Below are positions 41,028-42,023 of a stretch of DNA of 42,023 bases, in pieces. Location of the stretch: assembly GCA_018221305.1 (NCBI GenBank), contig JAAOYK010000044.1, positions 1 through 42,023 of the forward strand, given 5' to 3'. The translations under genes were made by a program, and so were the position numbers. Origin of the DNA: Candidatus Pacearchaeota archaeon (GTDB lineage Archaea > Nanobdellota > Nanobdellia > Pacearchaeales > GW2011-AR1). The notes under the pieces are model-generated. The model saw nothing but the letters and a program-made list of their open reading frames with translations, did not search any database and had not been told where the DNA came from. Numbering within the stretch: position 1 is the stretch's first letter; every line of letters starts with the position of its first letter.

Positions 41028-41795
41028 TTACTCCTCATCAAAACTTAACCAGAACTTTGCGTACACCCCTTCATCTGCATACGTCCCATTAAGCGGCTCA
41101 AGTTCAATCACCCCGTCATTGTAAGAAATAACATCTTTCACATTATAAGCCTGCCCAGCAGTTGGATAAAATTGTCTAAGAGTAACTGTCTTTCCAACAA
41201 AACTTTTCTCATCTAAAAATCTTAACACAAGCGAATTATTTGATTCAATAGCTTCAGGATTTCCGTCATTAGTTATAACTGCAAGTTTTATTTCAATGTC
41301 AGTGAGTGACGCAAGCGGCCTAGAGTCCATCCTTAATTCAACACCATACGGATCACTATAAATCATCAACCATGCTGCATAAGGAGATCCAGGAACATTT
41401 GCCCAAAGAATATCCTCAGAATCACCAGCCTCTAAATAACCATCCTGATGCCTAACCACTAAAGAACTCTTCCCATACTCAGGAGTAGGAACATCATTTT
41501 TAATCTTTAACCCCCCCATACCAACCTCATTTTCAGTAGTTTGCACATTTGAAACACCATGATCTGGCGAACTATCAAATTTTTTAGAGTTATCAACCAT
41601 ATTTAATCCAAACGGATCTGGACCAGAAACACGCATGTTACCAATATTTTTGATTAAATAATAATTAGAATATATTGCTCCGCCTAATGATAAAACCATT
41701 AAAATTGCTAAGATTATAATTAATTTACTAGACATCACGCGCCTTTGCCTTTTTTTCCCTTTTTTCAATCTAGATTTAAAAATCTCCTTTTTCAT
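41028..41795 (-). CDS. membrane-anchored hypothetical surface protein
   Basis: 255 residues from the ATG at 41795; TTTATAAA at 41821-41828 is about 29 bp upstream, while the TTG at 41882 is unsupported. Very basic cytoplasmic N-terminus (KSRLKKGKKRQRRVM), TM at about 25-45, a low-complexity linker (PDPFGLNMVDNSKKFDSSPDHGVSNVQ), and an acidic beta-rich exported domain with SPYAAWLMIYSDPYGVELRMDSRPL and an EGVYAKFWLSFDEE end. No known family, no cysteine in the exported part. Separate transcript at the upstream edge of the surface locus. Confidence 0.6.
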   Translation of the reverse strand: MKKEIFKSRLKKGKKRQRRVMSSKLIIILAILMVLSLGGAIYSNYYLIKNIGNMRVSGPDPFGLNMVDNSKKFDSSPDHGVSNVQTTENEVGMGGLKIKNDVPTPEYGKSSLVVRHQDGYLEAGDSEDILWANVPGSPYAAWLMIYSDPYGVELRMDSRPLASLTDIEIKLAVITNDGNPEAIESNNSLVLRFLDEKSFVGKTVTLRQFYPTAGQAYNVKDVISYNDGVIELEPLNGTYADEGVYAKFWLSFDEE

Positions 41796-41820
41796 CTTTA
41801 AAGTTACTAATAATAAATTG

Positions 41821-41828
41821 TTTATAAA
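41821..41828 (-). promoter_or_regulatory. TATA box of the 41028-41795 gene
   Basis: TTTATAAA about 29 bp before the ATG at 41795, supporting the shorter protein start. Confidence 0.4.
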
Positions 41829-41898
41829 CTTTTGTTGAAAAAAGAAACTATTATCAAAATAAATAAATAAAAATATATTCAAAGATAACTAAGAAAAA

Positions 41899-42023
41899 TT
41901 AAGCAGCACGAGTCCTTCTTTTTTTATTTCTTCGTTTAGCAAAAGCTTGTCTATCTTTATTCACTTGTGCTTTTCGTGCTTCATAGTTATTAGCTTGTTC
42001 TCCACCCTCGCCTTCAGAAACCC
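41899..42023 (-). CDS. C-terminal end of a basic protein (5' part outside window)
   Basis: Open from the window edge to the TAA at 41899: 40 residues, Gly/Glu-rich then strongly basic (RQAFAKRRNKKRRTRAA end). Such an Arg/Lys tail suggests an RNA- or DNA-binding protein; too little is visible to name it. Confidence 0.55.
   Translation of the reverse strand, partial: VSEGEGGEQANNYEARKAQVNKDRQAFAKRRNKKRRTRAA

Overview
The window looks like part of a small-genome DPANN-type archaeon, with Woesearchaeota or Pacearchaeota the best guess. The evidence is archaeal initiation factors aIF5B and aIF2-gamma, ribosomal protein S6e, AT-rich DNA, compact operons, and genes that nearly all have a TATA element centred about 25-28 bp upstream of the start codon (leaderless transcripts). 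Bacterial-type genes sit alongside: gyrA/gyrB, a class II CCA-adding-type nucleotidyltransferase, a peptidoglycan-amidase fold and a class A beta-lactamase fold. The assignment rests on gene content only.

Layout. 1-4196 (minus): a tight four-gene operon encoding an amidase-fold protein, an amidoligase resembling the Pup ligase/depupylase family, a beta-lactamase-fold serine hydrolase, and a second amidoligase paralogue that runs off the window. 4261-7610 (minus): a split glycolate/D-lactate-oxidase-like set (CCG protein, FAD subunit with a 340-residue odd tail, two-cluster ferredoxin). 7738-7818: tRNA-Ser(GGA). 7848-8651: two small genes, one possibly a ribosome-hibernation factor. 8729-11120 (plus): VIT-like and ZIP-like metal transporters and a membrane thioredoxin/CcdA pair. 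11154-12377: a diphthamide-synthase fragment and two orphans around one shared TATA box. 12469-16615 (plus): aIF5B, a metalloprotease, S6e and aIF2-gamma. 16621-19626: orphan, GH130 phosphorylase, small orphan and a PAS protein. 19617-26189 (minus): CCA-adding-type enzyme, then gyrB - deoxyribosyltransferase-like - orphan - gyrA.

26508-41795 (minus) is a 15-kb cell-surface locus of at least 13 membrane-anchored, sequon-rich beta proteins. It holds four paralogous ~215-residue fibre-like subunits (two of them in a duplicated two-gene unit with a 63/64-residue membrane peptide), two Ig-domain proteins with C-terminal anchors, two large cadherin/Ig-like proteins, and a ribbon-helix-helix regulator with palindromic operators at its own promoter. 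The CcdA/thioredoxin pair could plausibly service the conserved cysteine pairs of these subunits, but that is inference.

The two best candidates for undescribed systems are the paired PafA/Dop-like amidoligases with two cytoplasmic hydrolases (1-4196) and the duplicated fibre-like surface locus (about 30385-41795).
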